A stretch of 64,000 nt of DNA from Ramlibacter henchirensis (GTDB lineage Bacteria; Pseudomonadota; Gammaproteobacteria; Burkholderiales; Burkholderiaceae_C), in contig NZ_SMLM01000001.1 in assembly GCF_004682015.1 (NCBI RefSeq), positions 1 to 64,000 of the forward strand, read 5' to 3'. Positions 24,067 through 30,863 of the stretch are shown piece by piece. The translations under genes were made by a program, and so were the position numbers. The first letter of the stretch is position 1. The number at the start of each line of letters is the position of its first letter. Below the pieces are notes generated by a model. That model searched no databases. It was not told where the DNA came from and saw only the letters and a program-made list of their open reading frames with translations.

Positions 24067-26217
24067 TCAGGCGGGTTGCAGCGCGCGCACGACGGCGCCT
24101 CGCAGGGAATGGACAAGGCGCTCGTGCCAGCGCGGGTTCTGCACGACCTCGGCGCGGTAGAAGCTCGGGCACAGGGTGGCCGCATGCGCGTTCGCGCCGC
24201 ACAGGCCGCAGCCCACGCAACCGTCGACGACGGTGGCGACCGGGTCGACCTTCAGCGGATCGGGGTTGTCCTTGAGCGTGAGCGTCGGACAGCCCGAGAG
24301 CCGGATGCAGGCGTGGTCGCCGTTGCACACGTCCTCGTCCACGCCGTACTTCACGCGCACCACGCGCTTGCCTTTCTTCAGCAGGCCCGCGATCCAGGGC
24401 TTGATGCGGCGCTGCCGCTCCAGCTGGCATTCGCCTTCCGCCACGATCACCTTCAGGCCGTTGAAGTCGCTGGTGAACGCCTCGATCAGCGTGCGGCGCA
24501 TCGTCTCCACCTCGTAGGTGTGCACCGTGCGCATCCACTTCACGCCCAGGCCCTGCAGCGTCGACTCGATGGTCTTGTTGGTGTGGGCCAGGCTGCGCGA
24601 CTTGTCGCCGTCGAACTTGGCGTCCTCCCCCGGCGTGGAGATGATCTCCTGCGTTCCGGTGGCCGAGGTGTAGCCGTTCTTGAAGATCAGCAGCACCGCG
24701 TCGTCCCCGTTGAAGAGGGCGCTCTGCACGCCGGTGAGCAGGCCGTTGTGCCAGAAGCCGCCGTCGCCCATGATGGCCAGCGTGCGCTTCTGCATCATCG
24801 GCGACACGCCGGCGCGGCTGGCCAGGCTCATGCCGTAGCCCAGGATGGAGTGGCCCATCGAGAAGGGCTCGAAGGTGCCGAAGGCGTGGCAGCCGATGTC
24901 GGCGGCGACGTGCACCGGCCCCATCTGCTGCTGCGCGAGCTTGAGCGCAGCGAACACCGGGCGCTCGGGGCAGCCGATGCAGAAGCTCGGCGGACGCGCG
25001 GGCAGCGGCGTGTCCAGCAGCTTCGCGGCGGCTTCGCGCCTTTCGCGGTTCGAGGTGAGCCAGCGCTTGGCCGATTCGGGCCCTTCGCCCGGCAGGTAGC
25101 TCGATGCGAATTGCGTCAGGCCCTGCGCCAGCACTTCGACCGTGTACTCGCCGCCCGAGGGCAGCAGGTCCTTGCCGTGCAGCCGGGTCTGCAGGTCGCG
25201 CCGCCGCAGGTGGGTCGCGATCTCCTGCTCGATGTATTCGGGCTGGCCTTCCTCGACGACCAGAACCGCGCGCTTGCCGGCGCAGAAGTCGGCGACCTGT
25301 TCGGGCACCAGCGGATACGTGACGTTGAGCACCAGCAGCGGAATGTCGCTGGCGCCGAACGCATCCGCCAGGCCCAGCTGCTGCAGGCTGCGGATCAGCG
25401 CGTTGTAGAGGCCTCCCTGCACGATGATGCCGACGTCGCCGTGCTTGCCCGCCATCAGCTCGTTGAGCTTGTTCTCCACGATGTAGCGGCGCGCGGCCGG
25501 GATGCGCTCCTCGGCCTTGAGCTTCTCGTGCCGGAAGGTCACCGGCGGGTGGGCCAGGCGCATGTAGTCGAAGGCCGCCGGGTTCTCCATCAGCTGGCGC
25601 GTGGACACCGCCGGCGGCACGTTGTCCCGGGCCTCGAAGCTGCCGCGCACGTGGCAGGCGCGGATGCGCAGCTCCAGGATCGCCGGCATGTTGGACGCTT
25701 CCGAAAGCCGGAAGCCGTGCTCCACCATGTTCACCATCTGCGGCAGGTCCGGCCGGGGGTCCAGCAGGCACATGGTGGACTTGAGTGCGTAGGCGTGCGT
25801 GCGCTCCTGGATCACCGAGGCGCCTTCGCCGTAGTCCTCGCCGACGACGATCAACGCACCGCCTTTCACGCCGGGGGACGACAGGTTCGACAGCGCGTCC
25901 GACGCCACGTTGGTGCCGACGATGGACTTCCAGGTCACCGCCCCGCGCAACGGGTAGTGGATGGACGCGCCCAGCATGGCGGCGGCCGAGGCTTCGTTCG
26001 AGCACGCTTCCACGTGCACGCCCAGCTCGTCGAGGTAGGGCTTGGCCTGGACCATCACGTCCAGCAGGTGCGACACCGGCGCGCCCTGGTAGCCGCCCAC
26101 GTAGGCGACGCCGGACTGCAGCAGCGCCTTGGTGATGGCGAGGATGCCCTCGCCGTGGAACACCTCGCCGCGCTTCTTGCGCAGGAGTTCGATTTCCTTG
26201 CTGAATGAGACTTCCAA
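24067..26217 (-). CDS. iorA: Indolepyruvate ferredoxin oxidoreductase subunit alpha
   Basis: About 716 residues. Oxidative decarboxylation of indolepyruvate and phenylpyruvate with CoA and ferredoxin. N-terminal pyrimidine-binding domain (GYQGAPVSHLLDVM, AVTWKSIVGTNVASDAL), a TPP pyrophosphate-binding domain (IMGDGGFWHNGLL near residue 440), FCIGCPERPVF (conserved Cys pair), and a C-terminal ferredoxin-like region with CNGDHACIRLSGCP and CVGCGLCGANAHAATLCP. I favour TTG 26217, which has ggag 7 bases upstream and gives the start MEVSFSKEIELL. ATG 26268 would add 17 unlike residues and leave only 35 bases to the LysR gene. First gene of the operon, divergent from LysR. Confidence 0.92.
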   Translation of the reverse strand: MEVSFSKEIELLRKKRGEVFHGEGILAITKALLQSGVAYVGGYQGAPVSHLLDVMVQAKPYLDELGVHVEACSNEASAAAMLGASIHYPLRGAVTWKSIVGTNVASDALSNLSSPGVKGGALIVVGEDYGEGASVIQERTHAYALKSTMCLLDPRPDLPQMVNMVEHGFRLSEASNMPAILELRIRACHVRGSFEARDNVPPAVSTRQLMENPAAFDYMRLAHPPVTFRHEKLKAEERIPAARRYIVENKLNELMAGKHGDVGIIVQGGLYNALIRSLQQLGLADAFGASDIPLLVLNVTYPLVPEQVADFCAGKRAVLVVEEGQPEYIEQEIATHLRRRDLQTRLHGKDLLPSGGEYTVEVLAQGLTQFASSYLPGEGPESAKRWLTSNRERREAAAKLLDTPLPARPPSFCIGCPERPVFAALKLAQQQMGPVHVAADIGCHAFGTFEPFSMGHSILGYGMSLASRAGVSPMMQKRTLAIMGDGGFWHNGLLTGVQSALFNGDDAVLLIFKNGYTSATGTQEIISTPGEDAKFDGDKSRSLAHTNKTIESTLQGLGVKWMRTVHTYEVETMRRTLIEAFTSDFNGLKVIVAEGECQLERQRRIKPWIAGLLKKGKRVVRVKYGVDEDVCNGDHACIRLSGCPTLTLKDNPDPLKVDPVATVVDGCVGCGLCGANAHAATLCPSFYRAEVVQNPRWHERLVHSLRGAVVRALQPA

Positions 26218-26302
26218 GTCGTGGCTCCGGGTGCAGCCGGCCAGTGTGCCGCTCGCCGCCGTATCCATCAATACAATGAACCGACTAAGCCACATAAGCA
26301 GG

Positions 26303-27208
26303 ATGCATCTCAACGACGTCGACCTCAACCTGCTTCGGCTGTTCGACGCCGTCTACCGCGCGCGCAGCGTCAGCCGCGCGGCCGACCGGCTGGGCCTGAC
26401 GCAACCGGCGGCCAGCCAGGGCCTGACGCGCCTGCGCACGCTCATCCGTGATCCGCTCTTCATGCGTGCCGCGGGCGGCGTGCAGCCCACGCCCAAGGCC
26501 GAGCGACTGGCGCCCGCGGTCGCCAGCGCCCTCGCCACGCTGGAGCTGGCCCTGGGCGAATCGGCCGGGTTCGATCCGGCGGCCGCGCAGCGAACCTTCC
26601 GCATCCACATGAGCGACATCGGCGAGGGCCGCTTCCTGCCGGAGCTCATGGTCGCGCTGCGCGAGGAGGCCCCCGGCGTGCGCATCGAGACACTGCCGCT
26701 GCCGCGCGAGCAGATCACGGATGCGCTGGACTCGGGCCGCATCGATTTCGCCTTCGGCTTCCTCCCGGCGGTGCGCGACACGCAGCGCACCGAGCTCCTG
26801 CGCGACCGCTACATCGTGCTGCTGCGCGAAGGGCATCCGTTCACCCGCAAGCGCCGCGCGGGCGCGGCCCTGCTGCACGCGATGCGCGAACTGGAATACG
26901 TCAACGTGCGGACCCACGCCGACACGCTGCGGATCCTGCAGCGCCTGCGGGTGGAGGACCGCCTGCGCCTGACCACCGAGCACTTCATGGTGCTGCCCGC
27001 GATCGTGCGCGCGACCGACCTCGCGGTGGTGATGCCGCGCAACATCGCGCTGGGCTTCGCGGCGCAGGGCGGCTACGCCATCGTCGAGCCGCCGGTGGCC
27101 GGGCGCGACTTCACCGTCTCGCTGCACTGGAGCCGCCGCTTCGAGGCCGACCCCGGCAATGCCTGGCTGCGTGGGCGGATCGAGGCCCTGTTCCGCGAAG
27201 GCGAGTGA
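26303..27208 (+). CDS. LysR family transcriptional regulator (ior operon)
   Basis: 301 residues. N-terminal winged helix DLNLLRLFDAVYRARSVSRAADRLGLTQPAASQGLTRLR (read in parts; residues 6-44), then a substrate-binding domain with RIHMSDIGEGRFLPELM. It faces iorA across a short gap and is therefore the likely activator of the iorA-iorB-Bug-thioesterase operon; the co-inducer would be an aromatic keto acid. Start ATG 26303 has aagcagg upstream. No clear T-N11-A box could be singled out. Confidence 0.92.
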   Translation: MHLNDVDLNLLRLFDAVYRARSVSRAADRLGLTQPAASQGLTRLRTLIRDPLFMRAAGGVQPTPKAERLAPAVASALATLELALGESAGFDPAAAQRTFRIHMSDIGEGRFLPELMVALREEAPGVRIETLPLPREQITDALDSGRIDFAFGFLPAVRDTQRTELLRDRYIVLLREGHPFTRKRRAGAALLHAMRELEYVNVRTHADTLRILQRLRVEDRLRLTTEHFMVLPAIVRATDLAVVMPRNIALGFAAQGGYAIVEPPVAGRDFTVSLHWSRRFEADPGNAWLRGRIEALFREGE

Positions 27209-27251
27209 CGCCACAATCGTCGGCCCGACAACACGAACACGCCACACCGCC

Positions 27252-28397
27252 ATGACCGCACCGCAGCTGGAACTGGCCGTCATCGACGTCAAGCCGGGCG
27301 CCGCCATGGAAAGCCAGTCGGGCCTGCAGCTGCTGCGCCCGCGCATCTACGGCGCCTGGACCGAGCCCGTGGGCCCGAAGAAGGTGGCCGCGATCGTCAT
27401 GCACCCGGCCAGCAACTTCATGGGGCACTACCTGCTCGCGCCGCTGGCCGAGCGCGGTGTGGCCTGCATGGGATTGAACTCGCGGTATGCGGGCAACGAC
27501 ACGCTGCTGCTGATGGAGCGGGTGATCCAGGACCTGGGCGCGGGCGTGCACTTCCTGCACGGGCAGGGCTACGACAAGGTGGTGCTGGTGGGCAATTCCG
27601 GTGGCGCCTCGCTCGCGGCCTTCTACCAGGCGCAGGCCGAGAACCTCACCATCGACCGCATGCTCGATGGCGACCCGGCCGGCCTGTCACCGCAGGACCT
27701 GCCGCCGGTCCAGGGGCTCGCGCTGTGCGCGGCGCACGAGGGACGCTCGCACCTGATGCGCCGCTGGATCGACCCTTCCGTGTTCGACGAGGCCGATCCG
27801 CTTTCGGCCAACCCCGACCTGGACATGTACGACCCGGCCAACGGGCCGCCGTATCCGCCGCAGTTCCTGGCGCGCTTCCAGGAGGCGCAGCAGGGGCGCC
27901 TGGCGCGCATCGACCACTGGGTGCAGGAGCGGCTGGCGGTGCTGCGCGGCCTGAAGGCGCCGGGCAGCCCGCGCGACCAGGTGTTCGTCATCCACCGCAC
28001 TCACGCCGACCCGCGGTGCCTCGATCTTTCACTCGATCCGAACGACCGCGAGGTGGGCAGCGTGTGGGGTGTGGGAGCCGCGGGCGCGCGTGCGGTCAAC
28101 TACGCGGCCAGCCAGATGGGACGCATCACGTCGCTGACCGCATTCCTGTCGCAGTGGTCGCCGCGCAGCCGCGCCGATGGTCCCGGCAATCTCGCGAAGA
28201 CCTCGGTGCCGGTGCTGCTGCACACGTACACCGCGGACCAATCGACCTTCCCGAGCACGCGCGACGCGTGGTTGTCGGCGGCGCGCGGCCGCATCCGCAA
28301 CATCGACGTGAAGGGCGGCAACCACTACCTCGCGGGGCAGCCGAAACTGGTGGAGCAGGTGGCGGACGAAATGGCCGCGTGGATGAAGGCGCTCTAG
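27252..28397 (+). CDS. Alpha/beta hydrolase
   Basis: 381 residues, cytoplasmic. Nucleophile elbow LVGNSGGASLAAFY near residue 114, oxyanion region HPASNFMGHY and C-terminal catalytic His in VKGGNHYLAGQP near 362. The protein is longer than a minimal hydrolase, with an insertion (residues 150-260) rich in Asp/Pro/Gln, probably a lid. Substrate not recognisable. It starts 43 bases after the LysR gene on the same strand and may be co-transcribed with it. A family relation to dienelactone hydrolases is possible but weak. Confidence 0.85.
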   Translation: MTAPQLELAVIDVKPGAAMESQSGLQLLRPRIYGAWTEPVGPKKVAAIVMHPASNFMGHYLLAPLAERGVACMGLNSRYAGNDTLLLMERVIQDLGAGVHFLHGQGYDKVVLVGNSGGASLAAFYQAQAENLTIDRMLDGDPAGLSPQDLPPVQGLALCAAHEGRSHLMRRWIDPSVFDEADPLSANPDLDMYDPANGPPYPPQFLARFQEAQQGRLARIDHWVQERLAVLRGLKAPGSPRDQVFVIHRTHADPRCLDLSLDPNDREVGSVWGVGAAGARAVNYAASQMGRITSLTAFLSQWSPRSRADGPGNLAKTSVPVLLHTYTADQSTFPSTRDAWLSAARGRIRNIDVKGGNHYLAGQPKLVEQVADEMAAWMKAL

Positions 28398-28582
28398 GGG
28401 CGGCCCGCCATCGGCGTGGCGCAGAGCGCGAGGCAAAGCCCTTGCGGGCCGACGGAGCGCTCATGCGGTTCCCAGTCCGTCTCGCCTCCCGGTAAAGGGG
28501 TGGAGTGGACGAATGGTGCGGGTGCCTCAGCGGCCCCCCTGTAGGAGAGCCGGGTGACTTGCCGGGCTGCGCGGACTACAGC

Positions 28583-28828
28583 TCAGCCCTGAGCCAAAGG
28601 CCGTTCGGCCGTGGCCTGCCGCGCGATCGCGGTGAATTCGTGCATGGACATGACGACGGAACCCGCCGAACCGGTGTTCGAGCGGAAGTCGAGGCGCACG
28701 ACGAACCACGGCGCCTCGCCCGTGACGCAGGCGAGCGGCAGCAGGTCGCGCACCAGCCACAGGCGGCCCTTTGCATCGCGCAGCCGCTGGCCGACGTGGA
28801 CGGGAATTTCCTGGACGTTCGTGGCCAT
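28583..28828 (-). CDS. Small conserved hypothetical protein
   Basis: 81 residues, no signal peptide or membrane span. It opens ATNVQEIPVHVGQRLRDAKG and contains LWLVRDLLPLACVTGEAPWFVVRLDF, read here in two parts (WLVRDLLPLAC, APWFVVRLDF), then a helical SMHEFTAIARQATAERP. The alternating hydrophobic pattern supports a real small beta-rich fold. Single gene with no clear operon partner. Function unknown. Confidence 0.6.
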   Translation of the reverse strand: MATNVQEIPVHVGQRLRDAKGRLWLVRDLLPLACVTGEAPWFVVRLDFRSNTGSAGSVVMSMHEFTAIARQATAERPLAQG

Positions 28829-28904
28829 GGCCAGAACCTACAACGGAAGAGGCTCGGCCGGTAGAGGAGGAATCCGCGCCCGGGCAACGCGGGCCGGCGG
28901 CTAG

Positions 28905-29081
28905 TCAACGCGACGGTACGTCGGGGTCGCGGTTTCCGCGCGGCACGCGGAAGCGTTCGAGTTTCTTCCAGGCTTCCAGGGCGCTCGCCGACCCGCGGCC
29001 CGAACGCGCTGTGCCCTCCTGCGCCCGGGGCTCTGCGGCCGGCGCTGGTTTGCTGGGGGGAGGTTGCGGCTTGCGCTCCAT
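28905..29081 (-). CDS. Small basic, proline-rich hypothetical protein
   Basis: 58 residues from ATG 29081. N-terminal Pro/Ala/Lys-rich stretch (ERKPQPPPSKPAPAAEP), then a helix SALEAWKKLERFRVPRGNRDP. No export signal. The C-terminal helix is similar in style to small proteins nearby. Could be a real small gene or an open frame in GC-rich DNA. Confidence 0.4.
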   Translation of the reverse strand: MERKPQPPPSKPAPAAEPRAQEGTARSGRGSASALEAWKKLERFRVPRGNRDPDVPSR

Positions 29082-29194
29082 GCTGCACCTGCGGCATGCG
29101 AGTCTTGTCCGCCAAAACTGGCTCGCAGGTCGGAATGTGCATGACATGTGCGTGGGACCGTTGCCGCACACGCTTGTCGGACGGAACAGACGCG

Positions 29195-29374
29195 TCAGTT
29201 TCCGGGGGTGACCGCACCGCGCGACCGATCGTCCTGGACGCGTTGGGACTCCTGCTCGCGCAGGTGGGCGAGCACGCTCTCCATGCCCTCGCCGCTGCGC
29301 GGGCGCCGGCGGCCCGGCGTGCCCTTCGAAGGCTCCTGGGCCTGATCCTGCCGTTCTTCCTCTTTCTCGCTCAT
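29195..29374 (-). CDS. Small charged hypothetical protein
   Basis: 59 residues from ATG 29374 (a GTG two codons upstream is also possible). Strongly charged: SEKEEERQDQAQEPSKGTPG, a helical ESVLAHLREQESQRVQ, and a polar C-terminus. No membrane span. It belongs to the same run of tiny proteins as the genes at 28905 and 29939; the composition resembles stress-related intrinsically disordered proteins. Function unknown. Confidence 0.4.
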   Translation of the reverse strand: MSEKEEERQDQAQEPSKGTPGRRRPRSGEGMESVLAHLREQESQRVQDDRSRGAVTPGN

Positions 29375-29574
29375 CCGCACCGCCCCGCAACATTGGTCCC
29401 GCCCAGTCTAGCCACGCGAGCGCATCAGAGCTGTACCGAAGGGCAATGGATGGGTTGAAGTCTTTGTGGGCACTGCGCATCACCGCCGCGCAGCGCGGCA
29501 CGCGGGCCCGGCTTCGTGGCGCGTCCATGAGGCGCTGCGGACGAGGTGGCCGTTCGCCGCGCCATGATGGGCAG

Positions 29575-29862
29575 ATGCTCGACATTGCTTCTCTGGTCGC
29601 CTTGCAGGCCGCACGCCGCCGCGTGCAGGCCGGACTGTGGTCGTTCTTCGCGGGCGCCGTCGCGCTGCTGCTGGGCGTGCTGGCGAACATGGACGCGAAA
29701 GGCTCGGCGGCGGACCTCGCCGATCGCTTCCCCCACTGGCCGACCTGGGTCGTGCCGGAATCGCCCGCGGGCTACACCGCCGCGGCGCTGCTGGTCTGCT
29801 GGGGCGTCTGGGCCCTGGGCTCCGGCCTTCGCCTCGCGCGCGAGGGCGCCGGGCGGGCTTAG
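29575..29862 (+). CDS. Small two-span membrane protein
   Basis: 95 residues from ATG 29575. Cytoplasmic N-terminus (LDIASLVALQAARRRVQAGL), a first span SFFAGAVALLLGVLANM, a loop with FPHWPTWVVPESPAGYT and a second span AAALLVCWGVWALGSGLRLA. Weak ribosome-binding site (gatgggcag). Unknown function; the membrane topology is a clear prediction. Confidence 0.55.
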   Translation: MLDIASLVALQAARRRVQAGLWSFFAGAVALLLGVLANMDAKGSAADLADRFPHWPTWVVPESPAGYTAAALLVCWGVWALGSGLRLAREGAGRA

Positions 29863-29938
29863 TCGCCGGTCGCCTACAGACCGCCGGCGGGGGGCGGACC
29901 TAGATTGGCTGCGAAGCCAAACCAAGGAGTCCGCCCAA

Positions 29939-30145
29939 ATGCCCGATCCCAAAGACAACGCCAAGCTCACCGGCGACACGCACCTGCCCGACGTCGAGTC
30001 GGATCTGCCGGTGCAGGAAGGCTCGTCCGACGCAGGAGGCCAGGCCCGGCCGCGCGGCGAGCAAGGGCGACCCGGCCGCGGTGTGCGCAAGGCCGGCGTG
30101 CTGACCGACGGCGACGACAGCGACGACACGTCCGACAAGGGCTAG
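29939..30145 (+). CDS. Small acidic hydrophilic protein
   Basis: 68 residues with a strong aaggag site (29923-29928) 10 bases before ATG 29939. Sequence starts PDPKDNAKLTGDTHLPDVE and ends in an Asp/Ser-rich tail DGDDSDDTSDKG, with a basic Arg/Gly middle (QARPRGEQGRPGRGVRK). Low complexity, probably disordered; similar short proteins are frequent in Burkholderiales (recall). Followed by a perfect hairpin at 30159-30192. Confidence 0.6.
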   Translation: MPDPKDNAKLTGDTHLPDVESDLPVQEGSSDAGGQARPRGEQGRPGRGVRKAGVLTDGDDSDDTSDKG

Positions 30146-30158
30146 TCGCGCTTTCCTC

Positions 30159-30192
30159 CAGGCATGCAGGCTTGCCCGTTCCTGCATGCCTG
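30159..30192. terminator. Perfect 12-base-pair hairpin, possible terminator
   Basis: caggcatgcagg and its exact reverse complement are separated by a 10-base loop, 13 bases after the stop of the 68-residue gene. There is no T-run after it, so it may be a Rho-dependent or stabilising structure and not a classical terminator. Confidence 0.5.
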
Positions 30193-30297
30193 CAACCGCC
30201 CGCGACGTTTTGCCACGGCGCGCGGCGACGTTTTCCGCCGCCCACTGCGGCCTGCTTCCTACACGCCGCGCGCAACGCGGCCGCGAGCATCCGCCCA

Positions 30298-30477
30298 ATG
30301 GAGCAGGTCATGCCACCCGACAATTCTTCTTCCACCACGATGTGGACCTCCTGGGCTCCCGAAGTCGCGGAAGCCGTCGAAGTCGCCGAGCCGGACTCGC
30401 CAGTGGGCCTGCTGGGCGGCGCCCTCAGTCTGCTGATGTGGGGTTGTGCGAGCCTGCTCGCAGTCTGGTACCTCTAG
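30298..30477 (+). CDS. Small single-span membrane protein
   Basis: 59 residues from ATG 30298; ATG 30310 is also possible, with a ggagcagg site before it. Polar N-terminus with EVAEAVEVAEPDSP, then one hydrophobic span LLGGALSLLMWGCASLLAVW reaching the C-terminus (C-tail anchored). No family recognised. Part of the small-protein run. Confidence 0.45.
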   Translation: MEQVMPPDNSSSTTMWTSWAPEVAEAVEVAEPDSPVGLLGGALSLLMWGCASLLAVWYL

Positions 30478-30504
30478 GGCAGCTCACGCAAGAAGCGCGG
30501 CGTG

Positions 30505-30843
30505 TCAGCCGCGCAGCAGCCGCTCGGCCTGTTCAGGCGTGATGCGCAGCAGATAGCCGTGCGCCAGGGCGCGGGCGAAGTGCCGCAGCCCCGCGGGCTG
30601 GTGGCGCAGCGACACCCGGTACGCCTCCACCTCGGCCCAAAGCCGGAAGGCCGGGCAGGTGAAGTAGAGCCACCAGAAGCGCAGCAGTCCCACTTCGCGC
30701 ATCTGCCGGCAGTGGACGGCCTCGTGCGCCAGCAATCCCGCGTCGGACCGCACGCGCGGGTGCACGACCACGAGTCCCGGCGCGACGGTCATGCCGTCGG
30801 CCCAGAACAGCAGCGAGGTGCTGACGATGCGCATGCGGGCCAT
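30505..30843 (-). CDS. Putative minigluzincin-like metalloprotease (HEAVH motif)
   Basis: 112 residues from ATG 30843 (or 109 from ATG 30834). Carries LLAHEAVHCRQMREVG, an HExxH zinc motif, followed by a helix RLWAEVEAYRVSLRHQ whose Glu could be the third ligand. This order (HExxH, then ExxAY) matches small stand-alone zinc peptidase-like proteins. Starts 20 bases after the stop of xdhB on the same strand, so it is transcribed with xdhAB. Catalysis is unproven; the length is at the minimum for such folds. Confidence 0.65.
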   Translation of the reverse strand: MARMRIVSTSLLFWADGMTVAPGLVVVHPRVRSDAGLLAHEAVHCRQMREVGLLRFWWLYFTCPAFRLWAEVEAYRVSLRHQPAGLRHFARALAHGYLLRITPEQAERLLRG

Positions 30844-30863
30844 TCTGCCCCGCCGCGCTTCGT

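Noticed and set aside
26218..26268. Upstream ATG 26268 for IorA
   Set aside because: It would add 17 residues unlike the family and leave 35 bases to the LysR gene; TTG 26217 has ggag at good spacing.
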